Shown: positions 23,622 through 32,588, numbered from the stretch's first letter. The stretch: DNA of 36,255 bases from an uncultured Paracoccaceae bacterium (GCA_937922155.1 CAKZVL010000059.1:1-36255), one strand, 5' to 3'. The notes: generated by a model from the sequence alone, not told the origin. Program-made: numbers and translations.

Positions 23622-25229
23622 TTGGAGAACCCGTTGGAAGGTATTGGAAGCGCATGGTCAAATTTGGAACCTCGACGGCGTGTAACTGTGGTGTTGGCGA
23701 CATTGGGAATGTTTGCCGCTGTTTTGCTTTTAGGTCGCATCGCATCACAAAAAGATATGGCGCTTCTTTTCGGCGGATTGGAACCGGCAACAGCGGGCGA
23801 TATCCTTACAGCTCTTGATCAACGTGGTGCCATCTACGAGGTGCGCGGCGGCGCCATTTATGTCGATGCAAGCCAGCGCGACAGTCTGCGCATGTCACTA
23901 GCAGGTGAAGGGATACCCGCACCGGGTGCGCAGGGGTATGAATTGTTGGATGGACTAAGCGGGTTCGGCACGACGTCGCAAATGTTTGACGCTGCATATT
24001 GGCGCGCGCGTGAGGGGGAACTTGCCCGTACAATATTGGCCAATCCACAGATCACTTCTGCACGGGTCCACATCTCTGCCGCAGCAGGCCGCCCTTTTGC
24101 AACACGAACCGCCCCAACTGCGGCCGTGACTGTTACGACCAGCGGCGGCACCTTAAACCAACAACAAATTGCCGCGTTACAATATTTGGTCGGCGCAGCC
24201 GTTAGTGGATTGTCCCCTAACGATGTTGCCGTCATTGACGACAAAGGCGGCCTTCTCTCAGACGCTGGCGAAGAGCCAGCAGCAGCCATGGCAGAGGAGC
24301 GTGCAGAAATTCTGCGCCAAAGGGCCGAGCGTCTGCTGATCGCACGCGTCGGCGCAGGCAACGCAGTTGTTGAACTTTCGCTTGATACAGTCAGCCAATC
24401 AGAGAACATTCTGGAACGCATTGTTGATCCTGAAAGCCGGATCGCGATTAGCACGGATATAACCGAAGCGGCAGAAACGTCGCAAGACAGCCGAGGAGGC
24501 GATGTCACTGTAGCTTCCAACCTCCCGGACGGTGATGGTGCCGCTGGTGGCTCAGCCAACAGTGAAACCAGCGAAACGCGCAGCCTGACCAACTATGAAG
24601 TATCACAAACCGAACGGCAAATCACCATCAATCCGGGTACAATTCGGCGGATGACGGTCGCGGTGTTGGTCAATGATGTTGCGACTGTGCAGGATGATGG
24701 ATCAACCGTTTACACCCCTCGTTCCGAAGCTGAACTGGCCTCTTTGCAAGAACTGGTGACCTCAGCCGTCGGGTTCGACTCTTCGCGAGGAGACGCAATT
24801 ACTCTAAAATCTTTGCAATTTCAGCCCACCCTGATCGACCCAACTCTGGGAACCGTCGCCGCCAACCCAAGCAATCCACTCAATCTAAATCAGCTCATAC
24901 AAGCAGGCATATTGGGGGCTGTTGCCCTGATCCTTGGGCTATTCGTGGTGCGCCCCATCCTGTCCGGTAGCAAAGCCTCGGCCAGCGGTGTCGTAGCACT
25001 TCCCGCCCCCGATGGTGAACTGGGTGACGATCTTTTTGCAAATATGGGCAGCGCATTTGATGCGGACGGTTTACCTGACCTGTCCGGTGGCGACATGATC
25101 GGGATGGGTGGTGGCACGAACGATGATGCAGTTGGAAGACTGCGGGAACTTATCGCCGAACGTGAAAGTGAAACTGTCCAAATCCTCCAAGGATGGATCG
25201 AAGACGGCAACCAAAGGGAGTCTGCATAA
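23622..25229 (+). CDS. fliF: Flagellar MS-ring protein FliF
   Basis: FliF forms the MS ring in the inner membrane, the base on which rotor, rod and export gate are built. The 535-residue protein has membrane segments at about 22-40 and 425-445. The ring-building motifs follow the first: LGMFAAVLLLGRIASQKDMA, then DAAYWRAREGELARTILANP and the TAAVTVTTSGGTLNQQQIAA region. The C-terminal segment (VGRLRELIAERESETVQILQ then GWIEDG) is the FliG-binding tail. The start is a TTG at 23622. An alternative TTG at 23634 has GGAG six bases upstream, so the true start may be four codons later. It leads the fliF-fliH-fliN-fliP operon. Confidence 0.95.
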   Translation: MENPLEGIGSAWSNLEPRRRVTVVLATLGMFAAVLLLGRIASQKDMALLFGGLEPATAGDILTALDQRGAIYEVRGGAIYVDASQRDSLRMSLAGEGIPAPGAQGYELLDGLSGFGTTSQMFDAAYWRAREGELARTILANPQITSARVHISAAAGRPFATRTAPTAAVTVTTSGGTLNQQQIAALQYLVGAAVSGLSPNDVAVIDDKGGLLSDAGEEPAAAMAEERAEILRQRAERLLIARVGAGNAVVELSLDTVSQSENILERIVDPESRIAISTDITEAAETSQDSRGGDVTVASNLPDGDGAAGGSANSETSETRSLTNYEVSQTERQITINPGTIRRMTVAVLVNDVATVQDDGSTVYTPRSEAELASLQELVTSAVGFDSSRGDAITLKSLQFQPTLIDPTLGTVAANPSNPLNLNQLIQAGILGAVALILGLFVVRPILSGSKASASGVVALPAPDGELGDDLFANMGSAFDADGLPDLSGGDMIGMGGGTNDDAVGRLRELIAERESETVQILQGWIEDGNQRESA

Positions 25230-25796
25230 ATGACAGGATTGGCCTTCTTAGAAACATTTGATGCACCGGCCCCCTCCCAAACCGAATCGATCCGGGTAGA
25301 TGAAATGCCTGGTTATGCCGAAGGTTTCAGTGCCGGAGAAGCCGCACAGAAGTTAGGACAGGAAACGCTCCGCGCAGATCTTGTTGAAAAATTGACCGAA
25401 ATGTCCTTCGGATACGTAGAAGCACAAAAAGCAATATTCGACGCGTTAGAAACATTTTTTGAAACGCTCGCATCAAAAATTCTGCCCGACATCGTCACCG
25501 ATGTTCAGCACGCGCAGATCGTCAGCGCCCTCAACGCTTGCGCCCAAGCGGATGCCGCTTCTCCGGTAACAATTTTCGTTTCACCAAACCAAGTCGAAGC
25601 ACTCAGAACTGCGTTACCCGATCCGTTGCCGTTGCCTGTACAGATCACCGCAAGCAACCGCTTAGATGACGGCGAATTTCTGTTGTCCCAAACCAAAGCC
25701 GAAACTTCGCTGAACGCAACGGTCATGGTCGAAGCAATCCAAGAAATCTTAGCAAACTACGCAATACCGCACACCCAGGAGCATACACATGGATGA
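25230..25796 (+). CDS. fliH: Flagellar export ATPase regulator FliH-like protein
   Basis: FliH binds FliI and tethers it to the C ring. This 188-residue protein fits by position between fliF and fliN and by shape: a short N-terminal peptide with aromatic residues, a glutamate-rich GYAEGFSAGEAAQKLGQETL (about 29-48), a helix with FGYVEAQKAIFDALETFFET (about 63-82), and a C-terminal alpha/beta part (ITASNRLDDGEFLLSQTKAE). The GYAEGFSAGE sequence resembles the GxxxG-rich FliH helix start. Direct motifs are few, as in alphaproteobacterial FliH. Its ATG directly follows the fliF stop, and it overlaps fliN by eight bases. Confidence 0.75.
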   Translation: MTGLAFLETFDAPAPSQTESIRVDEMPGYAEGFSAGEAAQKLGQETLRADLVEKLTEMSFGYVEAQKAIFDALETFFETLASKILPDIVTDVQHAQIVSALNACAQADAASPVTIFVSPNQVEALRTALPDPLPLPVQITASNRLDDGEFLLSQTKAETSLNATVMVEAIQEILANYAIPHTQEHTHG

Positions 25797-26070
25797 CACC
25801 CCAACCCGGGACGCCAACAAGTTGCTGAATCAGATACCAATTGAAGTCACAGTATCCGTCGGACGCGCGCGCCCGCTGATCAAGGATCTATTGCAACTGG
25901 GGGAGAACGCAGTTCTCCCGCTGGATCGACGCATCAACGACCCGGTGGAGCTCTACATCGGTGAACGTCTTATTGCGCGCGGCGAACTGCAAGAAGCAAA
26001 TGGCGAAGATGCTGGCCAATTGGCGGTTAAGCTTACGGAAGTCATCAATGATACCCCAGACGGTGATTAA
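25789..26070 (+). CDS. fliN: Flagellar motor switch protein FliN
   Basis: FliN is a C-ring subunit that takes part in switching and in docking FliH. The 93-residue protein is a compact SpoA-type domain: NQIPIEVTVSVGRARPLIKD (about 14-33), then LLQLGENAVLPLDRRINDPV and ELYIGERLIARGEL, all typical of FliN. It lacks the longer N-terminal extension of enterobacterial FliN. The fliM and fliG partners are not in the window. It overlaps fliH by eight bases and fliP by 23 bases. Confidence 0.93.
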   Translation: MDDTPTRDANKLLNQIPIEVTVSVGRARPLIKDLLQLGENAVLPLDRRINDPVELYIGERLIARGELQEANGEDAGQLAVKLTEVINDTPDGD

Positions 26071-26797
26071 ACGAACCGCAGCCTGTTGCGTCGTTCTCTT
26101 ACTTTTCGCAATTCCCGCACAGGCACAGGTTTTTTCTATCGACCTCACCAGCGATACCTCATTGGCGGCGCGATCAATTCAGCTCATCGCGTTGATAACG
26201 ATCCTAAGCTTGGTTCCTGCCATAGCCATTATGGTAACCTGTTTCCCGTTTATGGTTACGGTTCTTGCGATTCTACGGCAAGCTATCGGCCTGCAGCAAT
26301 CCCCACCCAACATGCTCCTTATTTCACTTGCGTTGTTCCTTACCTATTTTGTTATGGAACCCATTTTCGCGCAGGCTTGGGCGGATGGAATGGTGCCCCT
26401 CTTGGCAGAGGAAATCACGATTGAAGAGGCCATTGAAAAAGGAATGGATCCGCTTCGCAATTTTATGATCGCACGGATCGAACCAGAAACTTTGTCGCAA
26501 CTTGTCGCATTGCGTAGTGACATCGCAGTTGCCACCCCTCCAGAAAACATGTCGCTATCCATCATAATTCCATCGTTCATGCTATCTGAAATAGAACGCG
26601 CCTTTCAGGTCGGTTTCATCATCTTTCTTCCGTTCCTAATCATTGATCTTGTTGTCGCAGCTGTCCTGATGTCGATGGGGATGATGATGGTGCCCCCGGC
26701 CATTGTCTCACTCCCCTTTAAACTGGCATTTTTCGTGGTGGCAGATGGCTGGACCCTGATCGCGGCAAGTTTGGTCAGGGGATATGGCGGAGTGTAA
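26048..26797 (+). CDS. fliP: Flagellar export gate protein FliP
   Basis: FliP is the main subunit of the FliPQR export gate. The 249-residue protein has a cleavable signal peptide (ending AQAQ, about residue 27). Four membrane segments follow, with the landmarks IAIMVTCFPFMVTVLAILRQ then AIGLQQSPPNMLLISLALFL, and IPSFMLSEIERAFQVGFIIF (about 177-196) and MGMMMVPPAIVSLPFKLAFF near the end. The ATG at 26048 has GGAAG a few bases upstream. Starts further upstream belong to the fliN overlap. No fliO gene precedes it. It converges with flgI, leaving a 15-base gap. Confidence 0.95.
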   Translation: MIPQTVIKRTAACCVVLLLFAIPAQAQVFSIDLTSDTSLAARSIQLIALITILSLVPAIAIMVTCFPFMVTVLAILRQAIGLQQSPPNMLLISLALFLTYFVMEPIFAQAWADGMVPLLAEEITIEEAIEKGMDPLRNFMIARIEPETLSQLVALRSDIAVATPPENMSLSIIIPSFMLSEIERAFQVGFIIFLPFLIIDLVVAAVLMSMGMMMVPPAIVSLPFKLAFFVVADGWTLIAASLVRGYGGV

Positions 26798-26812
26798 CTC
26801 CCTCGGGACGCT

Positions 26813-27919
26813 TCACCTTACGATGAATTCTGCATGTAGGGCACCGCTGGCCTTTATCGCCTTTAGGATATCAATCATGTCGCGGGGTGACACACCCAAC
26901 GCATTCAATCCTGCGATAACCTCGCTCAACGATGTTCCGCCGCGCACCTCGGCCAACCCAATTCCCGGTTCTTCGGCTATGCCTGCATTGGTGCGCGGAA
27001 CAACGACTGTTTCGCCGTCGGCAAATGGGTTCGGCTGAACCACGATTGGCATCTCTTCGATACGCAATGTCAGATTGCCTTGGCTGACCGCCACGCGACT
27101 GATCCGAACATCCTGCCCCAGAACAATGGTTCCGGAGCTTTGATCAACAACAACGCGCGCGCGTCTTTCAGGCTCGACCGTGATATTTTCAATTCTCCCC
27201 ATGGCATGCGCCGGGGACGCCATTTGCATTTCTTCAATGTCAATCTCAACAGTGCCAGCATCCAGCATTAACGCAACGGGACGCCCAAATTGCGCGTTGA
27301 TCGCCGTTTCGATTCTCCCAGCCGTCGTAAAGTCTGGCGTTCGCAACGCTAGACGCAACCGTGTGAGGCTTGAAAATTCAAAATCGATCTCTCGCTCAAC
27401 GGTAGCGCCACCCGGAATACTGCCAGCCGTTGGAACACCTTGCGTGATGTTGGCGGCATCACCTTCTGCAACCACACCACCCGCGATGATAGTGCCCTGT
27501 GCCACTGCATAGATATTTCCATCTGCAGCATTCAACGGAGTCATGACGAGTGTACCGCCCAATAGGCTGCTGGCGTCTCCGATTGCGGACACTGTGATGT
27601 CAATCGGACTGCCAGCCCGCGCAAAAGGCGGCAAGCGGGCCGTCACCAACACAGCCGCAACGTTGTTGGGGCGAAATTGTTCGCCGGTTATATTAACACC
27701 CAACCGCTCTAGAATGTTTGTCATTATCTCCTCGGTAAAAGGCGAATTTCGAAGCCCATCACCTGTGCCGTTCAATCCAACAACCAGCCCATATCCGACA
27801 AGATCATTTGATCTAACACCATCAAATTCAACAAGATCCTTTAGTCGGATTGGCGTCGCTTCAATGGGTGGGGCAATGATCGCCAAAATAAAAAGCGTGA
27901 CAAGAAAAAAAGGTTTCAT
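26813..27919 (-). CDS. flgI: Flagellar P-ring protein FlgI
   Basis: FlgI forms the periplasmic P ring bearing around the rod. The 368-residue protein has a signal peptide (cleavage near EATP, about residue 22) and the clear family blocks IRLKDLVEFDGVRSNDLVGY then GLVVGLNGTGDGLRNSPFTE (about 24-64), followed by NNVAAVLVTARLPPFARAGS and VTVSAIGDASSLLGGTLVMT. The ATG at 27919 shares one base with the flgL stop (TGATG). Its chaperone FlgA is encoded at 12961. It is the last gene of the flgE-flgK-flgL-flgI unit. Confidence 0.97.
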   Translation of the reverse strand: MKPFFLVTLFILAIIAPPIEATPIRLKDLVEFDGVRSNDLVGYGLVVGLNGTGDGLRNSPFTEEIMTNILERLGVNITGEQFRPNNVAAVLVTARLPPFARAGSPIDITVSAIGDASSLLGGTLVMTPLNAADGNIYAVAQGTIIAGGVVAEGDAANITQGVPTAGSIPGGATVEREIDFEFSSLTRLRLALRTPDFTTAGRIETAINAQFGRPVALMLDAGTVEIDIEEMQMASPAHAMGRIENITVEPERRARVVVDQSSGTIVLGQDVRISRVAVSQGNLTLRIEEMPIVVQPNPFADGETVVVPRTNAGIAEEPGIGLAEVRGGTSLSEVIAGLNALGVSPRDMIDILKAIKASGALHAEFIVR

Positions 27920-28926
27920 CAAATGTAGTTCACAAGGCTCAGGTTCGATAATCGCGCGGTGACGGCGAACTGCATTTCAAGCTGCTGTTGAACCTCTTGC
28001 AGCCTAACTGCGGTTTCATATGGATCTGCCGACGTCATACCGTTCCGCATAATCCCCAAAGAGGCCAACTGCGCATCTTGCTCAACCATCTTATCCTCGA
28101 CAAAAGCTTCTTGACTGCCCATATGCGCACGCAGAACGTTTAAGGATGTTGCAGACCCTAGCAACTGCAGGCCAGACTCCTGGATTAGTTCGGAACGAAC
28201 ATGGTCGGGCAGCTCATCCGCCATAACATTCGCGATTGCGCCTACCGCCGCAGCGCGCAAAACCTCTTTAAGCTCATCACGCTCAGCCGTAGCAACCAGA
28301 TCAACATTCTGGGTTTGACCAATAGGACGAGTCGCTGCACCCCCAGTTGAGCCTAGATAACCCATCGTCGAAAACCCACCTGCCGGATCGTCAAACCATT
28401 GGTCAATCGCGGCCAATACATCAGCGGTCGTTGCGGCCGTACCGAAAGCCAGCGCCATGTTATCCAACATCGCTGTTGACGTCGCCAAGGCCGCCCCGTC
28501 CGTTTGAGTTCCGGCAAACAAGCTGCGACCGTTTACGGATCTATTTAGGGTTGTCACCATCTCTTCGAATGTTTCGCGTGTTGCCCTCGCTGCGCCATCG
28601 ACGAACGGCAGTGAACTGGCATCTGATATCGTCATGGATGTCGCCGCTTGTCGTTCTCGCAACACATCCAGTGATTCCAACGCGCCTTGCATCATGCCAA
28701 GCGTATGGCCAATTTCCGTCGCGCTTTGTCGATAGTTACCAAGCAACGCAATTTCACGATCTAGTGACAATAATTGCCCGACGTTGCCACCCAACGCTGT
28801 CGCCAAATCTGACTTTTGGCCAGAAGCAAGTTCTTGCGACAATTCCTGCAATCGATCTTTGACCTGCGTTGTCCGACGCAAGGATTGAAAGTGCTGTGAA
28901 AGGTCGCCAACAGTTGAAAGGCTCAT
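27919..28926 (-). CDS. flgL: Flagellar hook-associated protein 3, FlgL
   Basis: FlgL is the second hook-filament junction protein, bridging FlgK and flagellin. The 335-residue protein has a flagellin-like N-terminal helix (RLQELSQELASGQKSDLATA, about 25-44) and C-terminal helix (RLQEVQQQLEMQFAVTARLS followed by NLSLVNYI). A central NRSVNGRSLFAGTQTDGAAL segment, FLAGT-type in other FlgL proteins, supports the call. It starts one base after the flgK stop and is probably escorted by the FlgN-like chaperone at 5002. Confidence 0.9.
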   Translation of the reverse strand: MSLSTVGDLSQHFQSLRRTTQVKDRLQELSQELASGQKSDLATALGGNVGQLLSLDREIALLGNYRQSATEIGHTLGMMQGALESLDVLRERQAATSMTISDASSLPFVDGAARATRETFEEMVTTLNRSVNGRSLFAGTQTDGAALATSTAMLDNMALAFGTAATTADVLAAIDQWFDDPAGGFSTMGYLGSTGGAATRPIGQTQNVDLVATAERDELKEVLRAAAVGAIANVMADELPDHVRSELIQESGLQLLGSATSLNVLRAHMGSQEAFVEDKMVEQDAQLASLGIMRNGMTSADPYETAVRLQEVQQQLEMQFAVTARLSNLSLVNYI

Positions 28927-28927
28927 C

Positions 28928-30364
28928 TTAAATCTCCATCAATCTTTGCAACATGGAACTGGCGATCTGGATCAATTTTGCGTTGGCGGAATAGGCCTGT
29001 TCCACCAACAATAGGCGTTGCAACTCTTGATCAGAGTCGACTCCGTCAGCCAACTCCGCCTCTTTCAACAACGTCCAGCGCGAGGTTTCAAAAGAAAGAG
29101 TTTCGTCAGCGCGCACGCGCAATTCTGAAACACCACTCAACACTCCGTTGGCTCGCTCATTTGCAGTGCGTTCTGCAACGCCAGCATCATAGGCATGGCG
29201 AGTATCAAGAGACGTCAACCAATTCTGAAGTTGCGTTGAAGAACCAACCGGCCCTTCGACGGGTGCTGCGACACCATCCCTTAACCGCCATAGGTCACCA
29301 CCCGTCGCCGGATCCACAGCCGTATTCAACCTTATACGTCCGGCCATTCCAACAAGGTTGCTCATATCGAACCGAGCGCCCGCGTCAGTCAACAGCCCCA
29401 AATCGGTCGGTGCAAGGGACGGATCCGTTGCCACACTTTCAAAACGTGTGATCAAATCGGCGGCCATTTCATCCAAACCAAATTGAGCAGTCGGCAGCGT
29501 TTCATCGCGCAGCTTGAAAGAGGCCTCCAAAGAACCTCCCAACAACTTGCCATAGCCTGTATCAGGCGTCATCACTCGCCCGTTCAATGTAATTCCACCG
29601 AGCACGCCATTTTGAAATTCCATGTCGGCTACAACCGTCGGCGTCGCCTCAAACTCAAAGACTGCAGGCGAACCATCCAAAAGGACCGTACCTTGCGTTG
29701 TCGTAAGTGCTATCGCGCCATTGGGGCGTTCAAATTCCCTAAGCTGCACAATCCCAGAAATCCGATCGACCGCAATTTGCCGTTGATCCATCAACGCCGC
29801 AACATCACCACCTGAATTCATCGTGCGCGCAATGGCATCGTTCAATTGATCCACCTGTTGGAGAGATGTATTAAGTTGCTCAACATCTCTGGCGATATCC
29901 GAATCCGCAGTTTGCCTCAGCCCTTGAACCGATCGCGTCGCATCGCCCAGCGCGGTCGTGACATCATCCAATCGACTGACGACAAGCCCCAACCTTTGAT
30001 CTGATGCCGGATCCGTTGTGGCTGAAACCAAAGCTTGCTCAAACGCAGTGATCCGCGCGACAAAGCTGAACGGATCATCCGCGGTTCCAATCACTGATTC
30101 CAGTTGTGACAATGATTGTGATGAACGTGTGCTGCTGCCCAAGGCGGCATCCGCAAGGCGACGTTCCCCCAACAAAGCCGGATCTGAATTTCGAGCGACT
30201 CCGTCAATCGAAACGCCGCCAAAGCTACTGCTAGAAAACTGCAACTCTCTGCGCCCGTACCCTTCCGTCAAAGCGTTGGAAAGGTTGGACGAAATAACCT
30301 GTGTCATTCGCGACGTCACCGACAACCCAGTGATCGCAGAGTTTAGTGATGCAGAAATACTCAT
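28928..30364 (-). CDS. flgK: Flagellar hook-associated protein 1, FlgK
   Basis: FlgK is the first junction protein between hook and filament. The 478-residue protein has the FlgK N-terminus SISASLNSAITGLSVTSRMT followed by QVISSNLSNALTEGYGRREL (about 2-41), a central helical region with VEQLNTSLQQVDQLNDAIAR, the usual ALMDQRQIAVDRISGIVQLR block, and the C-terminal LLLVEQAYSANAKLIQIASS. It follows flgE after 25 bases, with GGAGG before its ATG. FlgK, FlgL and flagellin together make the junction and filament of the same flagellum. Confidence 0.95.
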   Translation of the reverse strand: MSISASLNSAITGLSVTSRMTQVISSNLSNALTEGYGRRELQFSSSSFGGVSIDGVARNSDPALLGERRLADAALGSSTRSSQSLSQLESVIGTADDPFSFVARITAFEQALVSATTDPASDQRLGLVVSRLDDVTTALGDATRSVQGLRQTADSDIARDVEQLNTSLQQVDQLNDAIARTMNSGGDVAALMDQRQIAVDRISGIVQLREFERPNGAIALTTTQGTVLLDGSPAVFEFEATPTVVADMEFQNGVLGGITLNGRVMTPDTGYGKLLGGSLEASFKLRDETLPTAQFGLDEMAADLITRFESVATDPSLAPTDLGLLTDAGARFDMSNLVGMAGRIRLNTAVDPATGGDLWRLRDGVAAPVEGPVGSSTQLQNWLTSLDTRHAYDAGVAERTANERANGVLSGVSELRVRADETLSFETSRWTLLKEAELADGVDSDQELQRLLLVEQAYSANAKLIQIASSMLQRLMEI

Positions 30365-30389
30365 GACTTTTCATTGCCTCCCGACAGCC

Positions 30390-31694
30390 TTAACGCTTGA
30401 TATTTGTTGTTTCCTGCAACATTTCATCCACAGTCTGGATGACCTTTGCATTGGATGAATAGGCGCGTTGTGTCTGAATTAGTTCCGTCAATTCACCAGC
30501 AACATCCGTTGTTGATTCCTCTCTAGCAAAGGCGACGATGTCACCTGTCGGCCCATCCCCTGCGTCCCAAAGAAAGAAAGTGCCGGAGGAAGGGGTGACA
30601 CGATACGTTTGCTGATCAAGCGTTTCGAGACCATTCACATTGGGCACGTCAACCAATGGCACTTGATACAAAACGCGGTTGACCCCTGTATCGAAGGATG
30701 CTCTCACATAGCCGTTCGCATCGACCTCGATGGACGTCAGGCTGCCCACCGGCGTTCCATTTTTATTGATCGCGACGGGTGCGAAAGCATCTGAAAGCTG
30801 CGTAATGCCTGTTGAACTACCATAAACACCGATATTGATCTCAATCGGCCCTCCATCAACCTCAACAGAAAAGCTCCCCGTTACGGGATCATATGGATCC
30901 CCTGTTGCGCCATCAGTCACGTTGGAAAGGGTCCCGCCAGCGGTACGACTGTCCGCAAACGATATTGTATATTCACCAACGGTCGCGCCGCCGGACGCGC
31001 TATCAGTAATGGTTAGGTCCCACGTGTTTTCTGGCGTTGCCGGAGGGACCCTTGGCTGGAACTCAACCAAAAGGTTGGCAGATTTTCCAAGGTTGTCAAA
31101 GTATTCAATCGAAAGGGTTTCAGGGTTTCCCTCTGCACCCGTGTCCGTTGATGTCGCGGGTAAGTTTACCGCAAGGTCCATTTGCGTAGTTGGTTCACCC
31201 GCAAACTGATTGGTGTTAATTTGTACCGGTGTCAGCCCGTCAATTGCATCACGCGGATACACCCCAACGGTTCCATCCGCCTCTGCTGGCCAACCCATCA
31301 AAACCAATCCTGACGAACTGCGAAGGTAACCACTTTCGTCTGGCCGAAACGATCCAGTTGTCGATAACAACAATGGATTCTCACCGTTGTCCACCGCAAT
31401 AGATGTTTCGGTGGTGACCGGCAGCATGCCACGACCTCTGACAGCTAGATCCGTCGAATTACCTGTCGACAACAGTGATCCCGATTGATCGATCAAACGT
31501 GTCGCCGTTGTGCGAACTCCACCCGCGGAATAGGTCCCTTCAATGTTGTTGATAACTAAGGAATGAAAATCCGTTTCCGCACGCTTATAACCATAGGTCG
31601 ATGCGTTCGCGATGTTATCAGAAATCGTGGCAAGTCGCGACGCATTCGCCGCCAAACCCGCAACACTTGCATTCAAGGAAGAGGAAATCGTCAT
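30390..31694 (-). CDS. flgE: Flagellar hook protein FlgE
   Basis: FlgE is the main hook subunit. The 434-residue protein has the N-terminal SISSSLNASVAGLAANASRL-like opening (TISSSLNASVAGLAANASRL) and ATISDNIANASTYGYKRAET (about 22-41), central hook domains with NLPATSTDTGAEGNPETLSI and FDNLGKSANLLVEFQPRVPP, and the C-terminal LTELIQTQRAYSSNAKVIQT. It is the first gene of the flgE-flgK-flgL-flgI unit and follows motB by 72 bases. A CtrA-like site lies 50 bases upstream of its ATG. Confidence 0.95.
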   Translation of the reverse strand: MTISSSLNASVAGLAANASRLATISDNIANASTYGYKRAETDFHSLVINNIEGTYSAGGVRTTATRLIDQSGSLLSTGNSTDLAVRGRGMLPVTTETSIAVDNGENPLLLSTTGSFRPDESGYLRSSSGLVLMGWPAEADGTVGVYPRDAIDGLTPVQINTNQFAGEPTTQMDLAVNLPATSTDTGAEGNPETLSIEYFDNLGKSANLLVEFQPRVPPATPENTWDLTITDSASGGATVGEYTISFADSRTAGGTLSNVTDGATGDPYDPVTGSFSVEVDGGPIEINIGVYGSSTGITQLSDAFAPVAINKNGTPVGSLTSIEVDANGYVRASFDTGVNRVLYQVPLVDVPNVNGLETLDQQTYRVTPSSGTFFLWDAGDGPTGDIVAFAREESTTDVAGELTELIQTQRAYSSNAKVIQTVDEMLQETTNIKR

Positions 31695-31743
31695 GATGAG
31701 GCTTTCTCAATTGGAAAATCCCCTCTTCCCTAAAGGCTCACGA

Positions 31744-31758
31744 TTAAAGACCGCCTAA
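31744..31758. promoter_or_regulatory. CtrA-box-like site upstream of flgE
   Basis: On the minus strand this reads TTAG-GCGGTCT-TTAA (TTAA-AGACCGC-CTAA on the plus strand). It has the CtrA spacing and one mismatch, in the 72-base gap between motB and flgE. The position suggests flgE has its own promoter rather than relying only on read-through from motB. Confidence 0.4.
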
Positions 31759-31766
31759 CGCCCCAA

Positions 31767-32588
31767 CTATTGATCCGACCTCAGAACAACAAATTCGATC
31801 CGGTTATTGCGTAATGCCGTCGGATCGCTCACCGCTGGATTCTTGTCACCCTCACCTGTGATCCTCGCGATCCGCGCCGGATCAAGGCCGCCCGCTTCCA
31901 ACATCAACCGTGCACGTGCGGACCGACTGGTTGTGATATCCCAAACCGGGTTGGACACCCTCAGCACCGTTTCTGTTTTGACATGGGATTGAATGGCGAT
32001 GTCATTGCGCACGCCGCTCACAACGCGCGCCAGCATTTCAATGATGATTTCAGTAATCGGTTCCGGTGCGTCCGTGCGACTGTTGAACAAAGGTGCACCC
32101 GGAAGATCAAAGACTTCGATCACCAACCCTTCATCGGTCAGTTTGGTGACAATATGGTCCAGCGCATTCTCAATAAGGATACTCTCACCGCCAAATCCCA
32201 AAAGAGTTTCTGCAAGGTCTTCAAGCTGTGCAATCTCGCTCGCCTCGGCCTCTGTCCGTGCTCTTACAAAGTTAGATCCAGTGTCATTCCCGGTTCCACC
32301 CCGGCCCGAATTGGCCAAACTTTCCGTCGTGAAAATACTATCACCGTTCATCGCGCCATCCCCGCCGCCAGAGGCACGAGTCAGCGAAATCGTTGGCGTA
32401 AAATAGTCGGCGATTCCTTTGCGCTGCTGTTCCGTTGTCGCATTGAGCAGCCACATCAGCATAAAGAATGCCATCATCGCCGTGACGAAATCGGCGTAGG
32501 CTACTTTCCAGGCACCACCATGGTGGCCACCACCAACGATGACTTTCTTTTTCTTGATGATAATTGGTCGATTCGAATCCGCATCCAT
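31767..32588 (-). CDS. motB: Flagellar motor stator protein MotB
   Basis: MotB is the peptidoglycan-anchored stator subunit that carries the proton-binding aspartate. The 273-residue protein has the plug-type N-terminus GGAWKVAYADFVTAMMAFFM (about 24-43); Asp33 is the proton-carrying residue. A membrane helix follows, then a linker and an OmpA-like domain (about 150-270) ending NNRIEFVVLRSD. The usual GHTD peptidoglycan motif reads SHVK at 201-204. The ATG at 32588 has AAGG eight bases upstream; a GTG at 32618 is the alternative. motA is about 10 kb away, in another operon. Confidence 0.95.
   Translation of the reverse strand: MDADSNRPIIIKKKKVIVGGGHHGGAWKVAYADFVTAMMAFFMLMWLLNATTEQQRKGIADYFTPTISLTRASGGGDGAMNGDSIFTTESLANSGRGGTGNDTGSNFVRARTEAEASEIAQLEDLAETLLGFGGESILIENALDHIVTKLTDEGLVIEVFDLPGAPLFNSRTDAPEPITEIIIEMLARVVSGVRNDIAIQSHVKTETVLRVSNPVWDITTSRSARARLMLEAGGLDPARIARITGEGDKNPAVSDPTALRNNRIEFVVLRSDQ

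Noticed and set aside
23858-24592. 244-codon open frame antisense to fliF
   Set aside because: Ser/Arg/Ala-rich shadow of fliF with no family features; the same kind of shadow occurs antisense to other genes here.
26789-26801. Short inverted repeat GGAGT/ACTCC across the fliP stop
   Set aside because: Only a five-base stem with a three-base loop and no T-run; too weak to call a terminator.
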